A stretch of DNA of 64,000 bases from Hexactinellida sp. DTS-2022 (Eukaryota > Porifera > Hexactinellida), in contig JAPNXP010000009.1 of NCBI GenBank assembly GCA_028753945.1, forward strand, positions 6,448,001-6,512,000, in the 5' to 3' direction. The translations under genes and the position numbers were made by a program. This document shows, piece by piece, positions 43,901 to 52,827 of this stretch (positions are counted from its first letter, which is position 1; the number at the start of each line of letters is the position of its first letter). The notes under the pieces are model-generated. The model did no database searches. It had not been told where the DNA came from and was given only the letters and a program-made list of their open reading frames with translations.

Positions 43901-44738
43901 GCTCTACAACCAGCAGCAGTTCAGCCGCGTGTACCCGAAGGGCAGCCGCATCGACTCCTCCAACTACCTCCCCATTCCTCTGTGGAACGTCGGTTGCCAC
44001 ATGGTGGCGCTCAACTTCCAGACGCCGGACAAAGCGATGCAGATTAACGACGCGCGCTTTATGATAAACAACAAACTTGGCTACGTGCTGAAGCCCGCCT
44101 TTATGCGGATGAGAGACAGCAAGTACAACCCGATGGACCCCAAGAGCGTGCCCACCGCGGCTATGCTCTTGAGCATCCGGGTGCTGGGCGGCAGACACCT
44201 GTTCCGGGTGGGGAAGGGGTTCCCTTCCTGTCGCGTGACAGTCGAGCTGGTCGGCGCGGAGTACGACAATCAGGCGTACGTGACGTCAAACATATCTGAC
44301 AACTGTCTGAACCCCGTGTGGGACCACAAGAACTTTGAGTTCGTTGTCAAGAACCCGGAGTGCGCCTTCCTCAGATTCGTGGTGCACGACATCGACATGT
44401 TTGGGGACCCGAATCAGATCGGACAGGCCACCTACCCGTTGGTCGCCTTGCGCCCAGGCTTCCGGTCGGTGCAGCTGAAGTCTCCGTTTTCCGAGGACCT
44501 CGAGCTCTCCTCGCTCCTCGTATTCGCGGCTTTTGCCAGCAGCGAGAAGGGGCCCGAGAGCCAGGACCTGAAGCAGCGCATCGACACGGTCCGAGAGGAG
44601 CTGAAGGCGCTCTACCACTGCTCCGGCGAGCTGCGCTCCGACCTCATCGAGGCCAAGCGCCGCGAGCTGCAGGGCCTGGAGAGCCAGTTCTCCCGCGGTA
44701 GTTCGGACGCGAATAAAGCGAATGCTGTGAAGAAGTGA
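40968..44738 (+). CDS. PLCG: Phospholipase C-gamma
   Basis: Single exon, 1,256 aa; human PLCG1 is about 1,290. Cleaves PI(4,5)P2 to IP3 and diacylglycerol downstream of tyrosine kinases. Order: N-terminal PH domain, EF-hands, catalytic X box from about residue 299 (HPLSEYWINSSHNTYLTGNQ; second catalytic His in THGHTRCTKI), first half of a split PH (LFLKDPGANVWTRRYFVL), nSH2 (WYHHGVGRD, GSFLVRPND), cSH2 (WFHPGMKRWDAEKM, FLVRPSGEQSS), SH3 (about 771-835), second PH half, Y box (about 930-1045, SNYLPIPLWNVGCHMVALNFQ), C2 (about 1065-1180) and a coiled tail. All parts of the PLC-gamma array are present. The lack of introns in so long a gene is striking. Confidence 0.97.
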   Translation: MADVIFQEMQAVFIKLPPVARLSLKKKFIQCSKDTLEIIIRPSKGSKPEDVIDIRSIHEVRKGPEVLREERIIDPSVMEAKTCFTIVYGSEFKLKFGVFCCSNWNICEFWIEGLLNQMQGIAKLDTCSLTKIWLIKEFNELDRNQTNTIGTNDLKKYFFNRIQLKISRERQHKLVHELDVKSVGYLYFSQFRQFYHKKLLFNEEIVKLMSQCMSFQLKSPWFISSQELCDFLHSEQFALTPMTPLLAEKTIRPYLLSDKPLTTPTVSIEEFYDFLFSRGNSLFDEEYTGRLQAADPGYMDHPLSEYWINSSHNTYLTGNQYASDSTVEAYIRVMRSGCRCIELDLWDGGPDDLPWITHGHTRCTKIRFRDIVVAIRDHAFATSDYPMILSLEEHCSIPIQKNTAHEFKKILGDLLLTDLVEKGASALPSPFQLRRKVILKHKKLPEGADETLLLAEPGEVQVAKQQDISNSMKNGFLFLKDPGANVWTRRYFVLTDKILSYSVEEDDQEQESEGGCDPEHIYMETVPSHRRHVNHAWYHHGVGRDAAVDKLKEFEGGNGSFLVRPNDKYEGYVSISFKHDREVFHSLVKRLQNPDGCFCYQLVQPASFDDVPSLVDHYKCHPLRASTFEQILTTPCPSHNNSSHEMQPWFHPGMKRWDAEKMLASVRLEGAFLVRPSGEQSSYTITFRTENEIKHCRVEYNRDSDLYMIGTAQFESLSELVVYYRSHPLYRKMKLKHAINESVLKNIGTDVDTPSEAEYISVNPIIYRSTHPFTGQNKDELSFPAGAEITNVVEHQQTKGWFQGDFGGKTNLWFPENYVKKFDASTPLTPMEPPKPELDNQEETIRIENLEVSRVPPHLAGREWVLKLHPTNALDYKSFKPESNSPLLVACENEEDLRSWEAKLGEVKKELTRSQSLDARLQKRTSIAREMSELIIYCRSVPFRMDSIGSGKFCEMSSFPETKAFNYACSRETSHKLVLYNQQQFSRVYPKGSRIDSSNYLPIPLWNVGCHMVALNFQTPDKAMQINDARFMINNKLGYVLKPAFMRMRDSKYNPMDPKSVPTAAMLLSIRVLGGRHLFRVGKGFPSCRVTVELVGAEYDNQAYVTSNISDNCLNPVWDHKNFEFVVKNPECAFLRFVVHDIDMFGDPNQIGQATYPLVALRPGFRSVQLKSPFSEDLELSSLLVFAAFASSEKGPESQDLKQRIDTVREELKALYHCSGELRSDLIEAKRRELQGLESQFSRGSSDANKANAVKK

Positions 44739-44945
44739 TTGTACAGCAGCTACATGTAAATTTTTGGTTTTTATGTGTACAAATGTGTTATTGGATCTTA
44801 TTTGCGTGCTTTGTTATGTAAATAGAGTTTGTTTATTCTTCAGTTTTAGTTACATAACAGGTCACAGGTTCTATTACGTCAATCAATGACTTTGTCTTTG
44901 TATAAATTCTTTGTTCTTAGTTGCAGTTTATTTGCAACTATCTGA

Positions 44946-47219
44946 ATGTCAAAACCCTCGGAAAGAGACTCGCAGCATTCCCGAGTGGAGCTGACTAAGC
45001 TGGAGGTTATGATAGACCTCGAGAGTCTGGTCCGTCCGGAGGACTCCGAGCCCCAGAAGGGGTTCTCAGTGGCGGAGTTCGAGATCGCCCCTCACAAGCG
45101 GGTGGGGGACCTGGTGGCTCTGATCTACGAGAAGGAGGGCCTCGGCATACACACCCCTCTCTGTCAGCAGCAGCTGCACGCCTCCAAGACCCGGAGGAGA
45201 CCCTCCCTCGTCATGGTCAACTCCGCCAAGGAGTACGGCCTGTTCGACGTGTACCGCTCCAAGTGGCAGTCTAACGGGACGGAGGTGCGCGAGCTGGTGG
45301 CGGGGGACAGCAACCCGCTGGTGCTGTTCGGACGGAAGCTGCGCATTACCAGCATCCGCTATCTGGACAGCAGCATGAAGACGCTGCTGGTGGACCACAG
45401 CAGCTCCGTGCGCGGCGTGGTGGCCGACATCTGTTCCATCGTGGGCATGGAGCACCCGGAGGAGGTGGGGCTCATCGTGGCAGCTGACTACTCGACCACT
45501 TCCGGACACCACCCCGCCACCGCGCCCCTCCCGCAGCAGGACTCAGACTCCACTAAGAAGGGCGGGACGCTCACCTCTCTCTCCGCGGCCAAGAAGCTGG
45601 CCTCCGCCACCTCTGCCACCCTCAGCCCCGCCCAGAAGCGGCGACACATCAGCCGCACCATCGGGCGGGCAGCAGCTGACTCGCGGCGCGCGAAGAGGAA
45701 GGAGGGCCGCAAGAAGAAGAAGCAGATCAGCAAGAAGCGGCAGCTGCGGCTGGACACGCCCTGGCTGGACCAGAACCTGAGTCTGCCGGAGCAGGACGTG
45801 GTCGAGAGCGATCAGCTGATCCTCATGCACCGGTACTTCTACAACATGCAGCTGGAGAGTGGCTCGCGGCGCGCCGAGCTGCTCTTCTCGCAGTGCAAGG
45901 CCAAGTTCCTGGCGGGCGAGCTCTTCTGCTCCCCGGAGGACTGCCACCGCTTCTCCGCGCTCCTCTGCCAGATCTCCTTCGGGGACTTCCAGCCGGACGC
46001 CAACACGGAGAGCTGGCTGTTCAGCGTCCGGAAGTCGGTTCTGCCGCCCAAGTTCAAAGCCAAAACGCTCTCCAAGTCCATCCTCCTGCTCTACCAGTCC
46101 CTGCGAGGAATCGCGTTCGCGCACTGCCAGCTGATAATGCTGAAGCTGTGGAGCTCCATGCCTCTCTTCGGGTACGAGTTCTTCTCCGGCACCAACCTGA
46201 TAAACAGGAAGAAGTGTCTGCTGGGCGTGTCCAAGCAGTTCCTGCTCTACTCGGAGCAGGGCGAGAGCTCCTTCTCGCGGACCCTGCGTCTGGAGGCCCT
46301 CACCTCCTGGGAGTACGAGAAGACGCTCGACTCCTTGTCCCTGGTATTCCACTCGGAGTGCTTCAGCGTGTATCTGCCGGACTACTCGGGCATCGTGGCA
46401 GACACGATTCAGTCCCACCTGGAGTACATCCGGTCCTGCGAGGACGACCTCTTCCTGGCCTCCGAGTTTGTGCTCCCCGCGGAGCTCCGGGGCACCTACC
46501 GCTCCGTCGCCAGCGCGTTCGGCATCAAGGCCCTGGGGCTGGGCCTGCCGCGCACCATCTCCTACCAGAGTCTGTACGACGGGAACAACCCGCTCTTCAC
46601 GCCGGAGGAGATAGAGAGCGTGCAGGAGTCCGCCTGGGAGAACCCTGCCTTCCACGACATGGACCAGTTGCTAGAGGAGAGATTCAACTTCCTGGATGAC
46701 GTACATTCTATCATTTCGGAGGAAAACCTGTCCCAGATTGTCCCTCCTAGCTTCGCCAACTCGCCCCACCAGTCCCCCATTCAAGTCGCTAAGGATTTAG
46801 AAGATTTGGCGATCTACATTCCTGATCTGCCAGTTGACAGGCCCGGCGTGTCCCCTCTCCCCGAGGCCCCAGACAGCGACCCGGTCACTCCCGTGGGCAC
46901 CCCGCCCTCCTCGGACTCCCCCCGGTCCGCACGGCCCCCCACCAGCAACTTTATCTCTGTCTTTGAGAAGAAACCCCGCGTCAAGAACCCGCTAGTCAAG
47001 AAGCTTTCTGCGGGATTCCAGAGCGCCAACACCAGCCAGAAGATCCTCAGCTTCGAGAACCCCCCCAAGTGGACCTCCGAGCCCAAGAGCCTCGTGCCCA
47101 TCCCCAGGCACGCCAGCGCCGGGGTAATAATTAACGCATTCGAGACTCTGCACAAGAACCAAGCGGCTCAAATCGCGAAATTCCTGGAGAGGCGGGAGGA
47201 TATCCCCGAGTCCGTTTAG
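44946..47219 (+). CDS. Talin-head-like FERM protein lacking the rod
   Basis: Single exon, 757 aa. A four-part talin-type FERM: F0 (about 20-135, RKLRITSIRYLDSSMKTLLV at its end), F1 (about 135-300, LDQNLSLPEQDVVESDQLIL, with a long basic insertion rich in Arg/Lys), F2 (about 300-415) and a PTB-like F3 (about 415-510, KKCLLGVSKQFLLYSEQGES, LTSWEYEKTLDSLSLVF, IQSHLEYI). In talin these bind integrin tails and acidic lipids. Here the helical rod (over 2,000 residues in talin) is missing, replaced by about 245 disordered residues with Ser-Pro sites. Probably a talin-head paralogue that competes with or modulates talin; a kindlin is less likely because no PH domain interrupts F2. Confidence 0.75.
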   Translation: MSKPSERDSQHSRVELTKLEVMIDLESLVRPEDSEPQKGFSVAEFEIAPHKRVGDLVALIYEKEGLGIHTPLCQQQLHASKTRRRPSLVMVNSAKEYGLFDVYRSKWQSNGTEVRELVAGDSNPLVLFGRKLRITSIRYLDSSMKTLLVDHSSSVRGVVADICSIVGMEHPEEVGLIVAADYSTTSGHHPATAPLPQQDSDSTKKGGTLTSLSAAKKLASATSATLSPAQKRRHISRTIGRAAADSRRAKRKEGRKKKKQISKKRQLRLDTPWLDQNLSLPEQDVVESDQLILMHRYFYNMQLESGSRRAELLFSQCKAKFLAGELFCSPEDCHRFSALLCQISFGDFQPDANTESWLFSVRKSVLPPKFKAKTLSKSILLLYQSLRGIAFAHCQLIMLKLWSSMPLFGYEFFSGTNLINRKKCLLGVSKQFLLYSEQGESSFSRTLRLEALTSWEYEKTLDSLSLVFHSECFSVYLPDYSGIVADTIQSHLEYIRSCEDDLFLASEFVLPAELRGTYRSVASAFGIKALGLGLPRTISYQSLYDGNNPLFTPEEIESVQESAWENPAFHDMDQLLEERFNFLDDVHSIISEENLSQIVPPSFANSPHQSPIQVAKDLEDLAIYIPDLPVDRPGVSPLPEAPDSDPVTPVGTPPSSDSPRSARPPTSNFISVFEKKPRVKNPLVKKLSAGFQSANTSQKILSFENPPKWTSEPKSLVPIPRHASAGVIINAFETLHKNQAAQIAKFLERREDIPESV

Positions 47220-47378
47220 CTTTTTAGTATAATTCTACTCCTGTATTTCTTTATATTCTTTTCTACTGAAGATTAATATTCTAAGATTCCAATACTGAGT
47301 CTGACCAATAGATTCTAAGCACTGTAGGCCCATTAGTCGGTGTACAAATGAAGACTCCTGTAATGTCTGATCTCAGAT

Positions 47379-48410
47379 ATGTCTGTTCAAGCTATTATTT
47401 GTTTTCTTTCCTTGCTAGGTTCCTGCGCGGCCAGCTATTCCCCGCACCCTGCGATTACCAAGATCACAAAGCAGGCCCCAGAGTACAGCTCTACTGTAGC
47501 GGTCCATTGGTACTTCCCTGAGTTCGGCTTCGGGGACTACGCTGACACGACGCGTGTGTACACCTGCAAGCACACAGACCCGCCTCAATACTTTCTTTAC
47601 GAGTATGAGCTCGTTTTGACTCTGAAACCAGAATTCGGGAAAATATATTACTCTGCTGAGATTGGGAATATGCCAGAAGGAAATGTCTGTTTTCAGATTT
47701 GTGCGTTCGGAGACGACACTCTGGAGAGATGCAGTGAGCCTTTCAAATTTGAGAATAAAATAATTAGCCAAACTCCGCCTAAATCTTTTCCTGTCTTTTG
47801 GGATCAAAATAAGCTTTTCAAAACCTATCCCTACATCTTGAAGCTGGAACTCAGAGACAGTTCCATTGACTTAGAATGGTATTTCCCCCAACACCTGACT
47901 AAGAAATTTCCCAAAACATTTGTTTACTCATGCGAGTTTAGTCCAGAGGATCTCTCATTCTCAAACAGAGAATTGGTCACTGAAATTGACACCCAGGAAA
48001 GGAGTGTCCACAGCGCCAGGATTCCCAACGCCTCTGTCCGCTGGGCCTGCGCTGTCGTGTGTCTAGTGAGTCATTACTTTCTCTGCGCGGAACCTGCCAA
48101 GTTCGACAACCACTTGTTCCTCTCCGGTCTCGATTCGGACCTCCACTCTCCCACTGCTCCCACCTCCGCAGCGCCCGATGACGTCACTCCGAGTAGGGGC
48201 GAGATAGACAGCTACGGTTTGGTATTTGACGACTACGAAGACTATGACACTTATTTTGAACAGTTGCAGACAGGGATGACTAATCTAAAGACAGACCGAA
48301 CAGAGACCGGGAATTTAACCGCGAGCGAGGTGTCCTCCTCCCCCTTCCTCTCCTCCCGCTTATTTATGCTTCTGCTGTGCTTATCTATGCTATATTTATT
48401 CATTAACTAA
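47379..48410 (+). CDS. Secreted/GPI-type protein with two FN3-like repeats
   Basis: Single exon, 343 aa. N-terminal signal peptide (to about residue 18). Two internal repeats of about 110 residues can be aligned: VAVHWYFPEF...TRVYTCKH...NVCFQICAF...RCSEPFKF and IDLEWYFPQH...TFVYSCEF...WACAVVCLV...LCAEPAKF. Each looks like a fibronectin III-type beta sandwich with paired cysteines. A linker rich in Asp, Tyr, Thr and Ser leads to a hydrophobic C-terminus (LFMLLLCLSMLYLFIN) with no cytoplasmic tail, which favours a GPI anchor signal over a true membrane span. Family unknown; possibly a cell-surface recognition or receptor protein. Confidence 0.65.
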   Translation: MSVQAIICFLSLLGSCAASYSPHPAITKITKQAPEYSSTVAVHWYFPEFGFGDYADTTRVYTCKHTDPPQYFLYEYELVLTLKPEFGKIYYSAEIGNMPEGNVCFQICAFGDDTLERCSEPFKFENKIISQTPPKSFPVFWDQNKLFKTYPYILKLELRDSSIDLEWYFPQHLTKKFPKTFVYSCEFSPEDLSFSNRELVTEIDTQERSVHSARIPNASVRWACAVVCLVSHYFLCAEPAKFDNHLFLSGLDSDLHSPTAPTSAAPDDVTPSRGEIDSYGLVFDDYEDYDTYFEQLQTGMTNLKTDRTETGNLTASEVSSSPFLSSRLFMLLLCLSMLYLFIN

Positions 48411-48456
48411 CTGTACCCATAGTCCATCCAACATAAGAATTATTGCGTAGTGTTAT

Positions 48457-49533
48457 ATGCCTGTCCTAGTCATGGCCTCGGTCCTGGCTAGCGCGTACGA
48501 TTCGCTGGAAGCGGGACAGGGAGACTTCTCCGACGCGGAGTTCGAGACGGTGGCCGGAGAGCTGGTTTCCTCCGTCAACTACGACGGCTACGAGTTCATC
48601 ACTAACTACGAGATGGACAGTCTGCGCTGCACCATGCACCGGAAGTACCGAGAGGACTCGGGCCTGTACCAGTACAAGCTGTGGGGACACCTCATGGACG
48701 TGTGTGTGGAGTCCTGCTCGCAGAGCTACGTGGATCTGGAGTTCAGGTAAGTCCCTCTCCCAGTTGAGTTGCTGCTTGTTAGAGCCGAGCGATAAGACAC
48801 TAACACGCCAAAATTGTCTTGTTCAAAGTTCATGTTTCGTTGTTGGGTTAAAATTTCATAGGTGTTATGTTATTTATCTTATACAAATACTTGTGGTAAC
48901 AAGCTATTGTATGATATTCGTATTTCACTATTGTATTTTCTTCAAAATTGTTTTTCAACCACAATTGTCTCTTATATGTTGTAGTTCGTGTTCGTGTTTC
49001 CTGTTGATTGTTGTTGAAATGTTGATATTCGTGTTTCGTGTTCTCCTTCTACTGCTAATGGCGTGTGTAGGAATTTTTGGGACGACTATTGCCTGGAGGC
49101 TGCTCGGCGCGATGACCCGGCCACGAAGAAGACCGCCTACTACTGGCAGCTGAGCTACCCGTTCCCGCTCTACAACAGGGACTACTGCTTCGTGCGGGAG
49201 TCCAGGAAGCTGGCTGTGGGCGGCAGAGACGTCTACGTCACGCTGGCCAAGAGCCAGCCCTTCCAGGTGTTCCCCGAGCGGAGCGGAGTCGTCCGCGTGA
49301 AGGACTACTTCCAGCAGTCGGGCATGATGAGCGACGGGAAGGCGGGAACCGTGGCGTACATGACCTACTACGACAACCCCGAGGGCATGCTCCCCACCTG
49401 GCTCATCAACTGGGCCGCCTCCACCGGCGGGCCCCAGTACCTCAAGCTCATGCACAAGAGCTGCAGCCAGTACTCCGAGTGGAGGGAGTCCACGGGCCGC
49501 AAGGCCGGGGTGCCCCCTGACAGGGAGGTGTAG
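48457..49533 (+). CDS. PCTP: START-domain phosphatidylcholine transfer protein
   Basis: Two exons, 48457-48746 and 49071-49533, 250 aa; the 324-bp intron is unusually long for this genome. Lipid carrier of the STARD2 group that shuttles phosphatidylcholine between membranes. YYWQLSYPFPLYNRDYCFVR, ERSGVVRVKDYFQQ, YYDNPEGMLPTWLINWA and the closing LKLMHKSCSQY match PCTP along the whole START fold. There is no transmembrane or PH extension as in STARD10/11. A second in-frame ATG six codons in (48472) could be the real start. It begins only 46 bp after the preceding stop. Confidence 0.92.
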
Positions 49534-49666
49534 CACCGCCGCATCCTTAGTATAGCTGCTGCTTCTGAACACGCGTATATCTATTTTCTATCTATTGTAT
49601 ATACCTATTGCAGATTTTCTCTGGCACCTGTTCACTTATTTCCTGTATCACTTCACTCGTTAGACA

Positions 49667-51271
49667 ATGTGGCTGTTGATTCACAACCAGAGCCAGATCC
49701 AGAGCCAGAGCCAGAGCCCCCCGGGAGAGACGGCCTACTGCCTGCAGCCGGACGAGGAGTACACGCTTGGGAGAATTGATTGCAACATAACCACAGCGTT
49801 GGAAAACTCTATAAGCAAGAAGCACGCGATCGTGCGTGTGCCCGCTACCCAGGGGACCCCTAGCGTTAAGGACGTGTCCTCTTTCGGGACATTTGTAAAT
49901 GACAAGAAACTCACTAGCGATTGGGAGAACATCAAGGAAGGCGACCAGATCGTGTTTGGGATAAAGAGTTGGTTGTCTGGCACTTACACTCTGAGATGGC
50001 GCCCAGTGGTCTTGTGCTGTTCACAAATGACACCGTCACACCTCGTCTCCTTCAAGGCAACCACCATCAGAGCTCACATTCCCGTTTTGGATACCTGGGA
50101 TGTGACGGTAACGCACCTAGTGGCAGGTGAGCTGAAAACCAGTCAGAAGGTGATGTGTGCCCTCGCAAAGGGTGTCCACATTGTGGCTGAGAGCTGGGTG
50201 GAGGCGTTTATTGATTCCGTGAAACAGCTGCGCCCCCTCCCTCTGCCCTCGGAGCACCTGCCCACTCTCGCAAGCGACTGTCATCTCAGCGCCGCCAGTC
50301 TCTTCCTCAGCGACCCGAGACGCGGGAAGCTATTCGACGGGAAGCGCTTCTACTTCCTGGACTGCTTGGAGTACCAGCAGCTGAATATTCCCGTCTCCTA
50401 CTGCGGAGGCACCAGCACACTGGTCGATGTGTCTGACGTCACGTTTGCAACCTTCGACAGGTACGCGTCTCCCGAGGCGGTGGTGGTGTCTGGGAACCAG
50501 GGTCGGTTCTGCTCTGTGTCCGGGGGCACCGAGTTCATCTCCCTGCTGGAGCTGGCAGTTGAGAAAGCCGGGAGGTCTCTCGTTGAGGAGTCGGAAATAA
50601 TTAATTCTATAATTCACGTGTCGACTGAGAATTTCTTCTCCCAACCTCTTTCCCCGTCTCCTCTCCAGGTGAGTAACCTCGCGCACTGCCCCAGCCATTC
50701 CCCTAGGAAGCAGGACCGCACCTGCATGTTCGCCTTATTCGACGAGGAGAACACACCTCAACACTTCGACTATCCCAGTAGCCATCCCGTTTCTAAAAAC
50801 CAGTCATCCCAGCCGCAGCCCACCCGCCACGCCATCAAGCGGGAAGTGATCACGGAAAGTTCTCCCCCAGATATACCTTTCAGGGAGCCAGATGCGACCA
50901 CCTACACTTCGAGCTGGCTCTCTTCCGATGGCAACTGTGGATTCAGGGAGCCCTCTCAGATATTTGTCTCCAAGAATGAAGTGCATGAGGCTAATGGCTA
51001 CAAAATCCTTCGAAAATGCTTTGTGAAGACGCCTTCTCTAGCTTCAATAAAATACTCTTATTTAAAGCCATTCATTCGTGTAACGGCTAATTGCGAGACA
51101 CTTAGCACCGAGCCATCCCATTTCTCTTCAGAGTCCCAGACTATTTCCACCCCCAAGTGCAAGCGAAAGAGCTCGGAATCTATTCAACCGAAGCAAAAAC
51201 GATCCCTCATCGTTGTACCCGACTCGGACTCGGATGATGACAAATTCCTTTCGGTAACTTCGCAGCACTAA
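49667..51271 (+). CDS. NBN: Nibrin (NBS1), MRN complex subunit
   Basis: Single exon, 534 aa; shorter than human nibrin (754). Works with MRE11 and RAD50 in sensing DNA double-strand breaks and activating ATM. Opens MWLLIHNQ with an FHA domain (YTLGRIDCNI, SISKKHAIV, DVSSFGTFVNDKKL), then tandem BRCT domains (VTHLVAG, CALAKGVHIVAESWVEAF, and GKRFYFLDCLEYQQLNIPVSYCGG). The middle is disordered. KCFVKTPSLASIKYS near the C-terminus resembles the MRE11-binding region, and an acidic DSDSDDDKF lies where the ATM-binding acidic-aromatic motif is expected. A QS repeat in the first 20 residues is unusual. Confidence 0.88.
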   Translation: MWLLIHNQSQIQSQSQSPPGETAYCLQPDEEYTLGRIDCNITTALENSISKKHAIVRVPATQGTPSVKDVSSFGTFVNDKKLTSDWENIKEGDQIVFGIKSWLSGTYTLRWRPVVLCCSQMTPSHLVSFKATTIRAHIPVLDTWDVTVTHLVAGELKTSQKVMCALAKGVHIVAESWVEAFIDSVKQLRPLPLPSEHLPTLASDCHLSAASLFLSDPRRGKLFDGKRFYFLDCLEYQQLNIPVSYCGGTSTLVDVSDVTFATFDRYASPEAVVVSGNQGRFCSVSGGTEFISLLELAVEKAGRSLVEESEIINSIIHVSTENFFSQPLSPSPLQVSNLAHCPSHSPRKQDRTCMFALFDEENTPQHFDYPSSHPVSKNQSSQPQPTRHAIKREVITESSPPDIPFREPDATTYTSSWLSSDGNCGFREPSQIFVSKNEVHEANGYKILRKCFVKTPSLASIKYSYLKPFIRVTANCETLSTEPSHFSSESQTISTPKCKRKSSESIQPKQKRSLIVVPDSDSDDDKFLSVTSQH

Positions 51272-51387
51272 ACAGCTAGGCAGCGCCTCACGAGATTTGG
51301 CTTCTTCCCATTACTAGGAACCCCTATCGTTATATTCTTCATTGGGATAATTTAATACGGACTTTGTGTAGTTATTCTGCACATTCT

Positions 51388-51393
51388 AATAAA
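51388..51393 (+). terminator. Polyadenylation signal of nibrin
   Basis: AATAAA 117 bp after the nibrin stop codon and 137 bp before the next start. Confidence 0.6.
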
Positions 51394-51529
51394 GTTCAAT
51401 CAGTCCCTTTAAACGCTTACGTTAGTATGAACCCGATACCTTAGCTACCTCGTGTACAACTTGTCTCATTTATGCTTGCTAATTATTGGCTAGAACACAT
51501 GATTCACTTTGTTTGAACTTGTTATTCCA

Positions 51530-52714
51530 ATGGAATCCCAACAATTATTGTGTGTAATAAGGAAAGAGGACACTCAAACTTGTAGAGCTATATTGACCAA
51601 ACTCGGTCTTTTTGATGCTTCCAAGAGGATTGTTAAAATACCCGGAGAGCCCCAGAATGGTATCCCTATCACAGCTAACTCTGTCACTGCAGACCATTTA
51701 AAGCAGTTTAACTTCTCTTTCGAAATACGACAACTGCCAACACCGTCTCCACTGAAACACAAGCCCGTATCCCCCTACGAGAGACTGCTGGCTGCTCTCG
51801 CTGAGTGCGTTTGCAAAGAGAGCCTGGATATGTCTGTCCTTAAAGAGGTTCCCAACAAATGGGAGCGCTTTGGTGACCTTGTGCTGCTGCCCCACAGCTC
51901 GCTTTTGTCGGGGGCCTGGAGCAGGTGCCCCGGCCTGTGGGAGGGCGTGTGTGCGGCACTGCGCTGCGGCCGGCTGGCCAGGAATGCGCCGATCAGTAAC
52001 GACGAGTATCGGCAGTCTCGGGCTATTCTGCTTTGGGGGGACACGGGCTGGGTTAAGCACACAGAAAATGGAATTGTCTATTGCTATGACGTGACGAAGT
52101 GTATGTTCTCGTCCGGCAATTTAAGCGAGAAACTGAGACTGTCGCACTTGGACTGTTCTGAAGAAATCGTTGTTGATTTGTTCGCTGGCATCGGCTATTT
52201 CACTTTGACTTATCTGGTGCACTGCGGGGCTAAACTCGTCCACGCTTGTGAGTGGAATCCGAGTGCGCTCCAGGCTCTGGAAGCCAGCTTGGCGGAGAAC
52301 GGGGTCAGAGACAGGTGCGTCATTCACGCGGGGGATAACCGCCTCGCGGCGCCGGTCGGAGTGGCCGACAGAGTAAATCTGGGCCTGCTCCCCTCCAGCG
52401 AGGGCAGCTGGGAGACCGCTTGCAGGTGTTTGAAGCCCAGCGGGGGAACCGTAGTGGTACACGGGAATGTGAACAGCCTGCGGGTAGAGCCGAGACTGCT
52501 GCAGCTAGCGAATACTGTTAAGGATTCGTATCCCGCCAGGGAGGTCTGGCAAATGTGGTCCCGAATGGTGCAGACAGCTTTCCAGAATGTATTGGACCGC
52601 TTAACACAGCTGGGGAGCTGGGAAGTTACTGTTGCGCGGTTGGAACACGTCAAGTCCTATGCTCCTCGCATCGACCACTTGGTCGTAGAGCTTGCTTGTA
52701 AGCCTCGTGTTTAG
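51530..52714 (+). CDS. TRMT12: Wybutosine-synthesis acp-transferase TYW2
   Basis: Single exon, 394 aa from the ATG at 51530. Transfers the 3-amino-3-carboxypropyl group of S-adenosylmethionine to the tricyclic base at position 37 of tRNA-Phe, two steps after Trm5, which is also in this window. Evidence: YERLLAALAECVCKE and PNKWERFGDLVLLP typical of TYW2, the SAM motif VVDLFAGIGYFTLTYLV, acidic CEWNPSALQAL, and DRVNLGLLPSS where Trm5 has its catalytic NPPY. The Asn-Leu-Gly-Leu-Leu-Pro form separates TYW2 from Trm5. Confidence 0.93.
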   Translation: MESQQLLCVIRKEDTQTCRAILTKLGLFDASKRIVKIPGEPQNGIPITANSVTADHLKQFNFSFEIRQLPTPSPLKHKPVSPYERLLAALAECVCKESLDMSVLKEVPNKWERFGDLVLLPHSSLLSGAWSRCPGLWEGVCAALRCGRLARNAPISNDEYRQSRAILLWGDTGWVKHTENGIVYCYDVTKCMFSSGNLSEKLRLSHLDCSEEIVVDLFAGIGYFTLTYLVHCGAKLVHACEWNPSALQALEASLAENGVRDRCVIHAGDNRLAAPVGVADRVNLGLLPSSEGSWETACRCLKPSGGTVVVHGNVNSLRVEPRLLQLANTVKDSYPAREVWQMWSRMVQTAFQNVLDRLTQLGSWEVTVARLEHVKSYAPRIDHLVVELACKPRV

Positions 52715-52827
52715 CTTAATGCACTCTTAATTTATTGTCATAACTAACAGCCTAAATTGTCATTGTAGACTAATTATGTTTTCTGTAAATTTCCAATAGC
52801 ATATGTGCTGTGACTTGTTGAATTAGG

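Noticed and set aside
41457-44198. Two frames of more than 430 codons antisense to PLC-gamma
   Set aside because: They mirror the codon bias of the sense gene (few stops because of GC-rich third positions), have biased composition and no recognisable motif.
45543-46655. 370-codon frame antisense to the talin-head gene
   Set aside because: Same shadow effect; the sense strand has a recognisable FERM domain.
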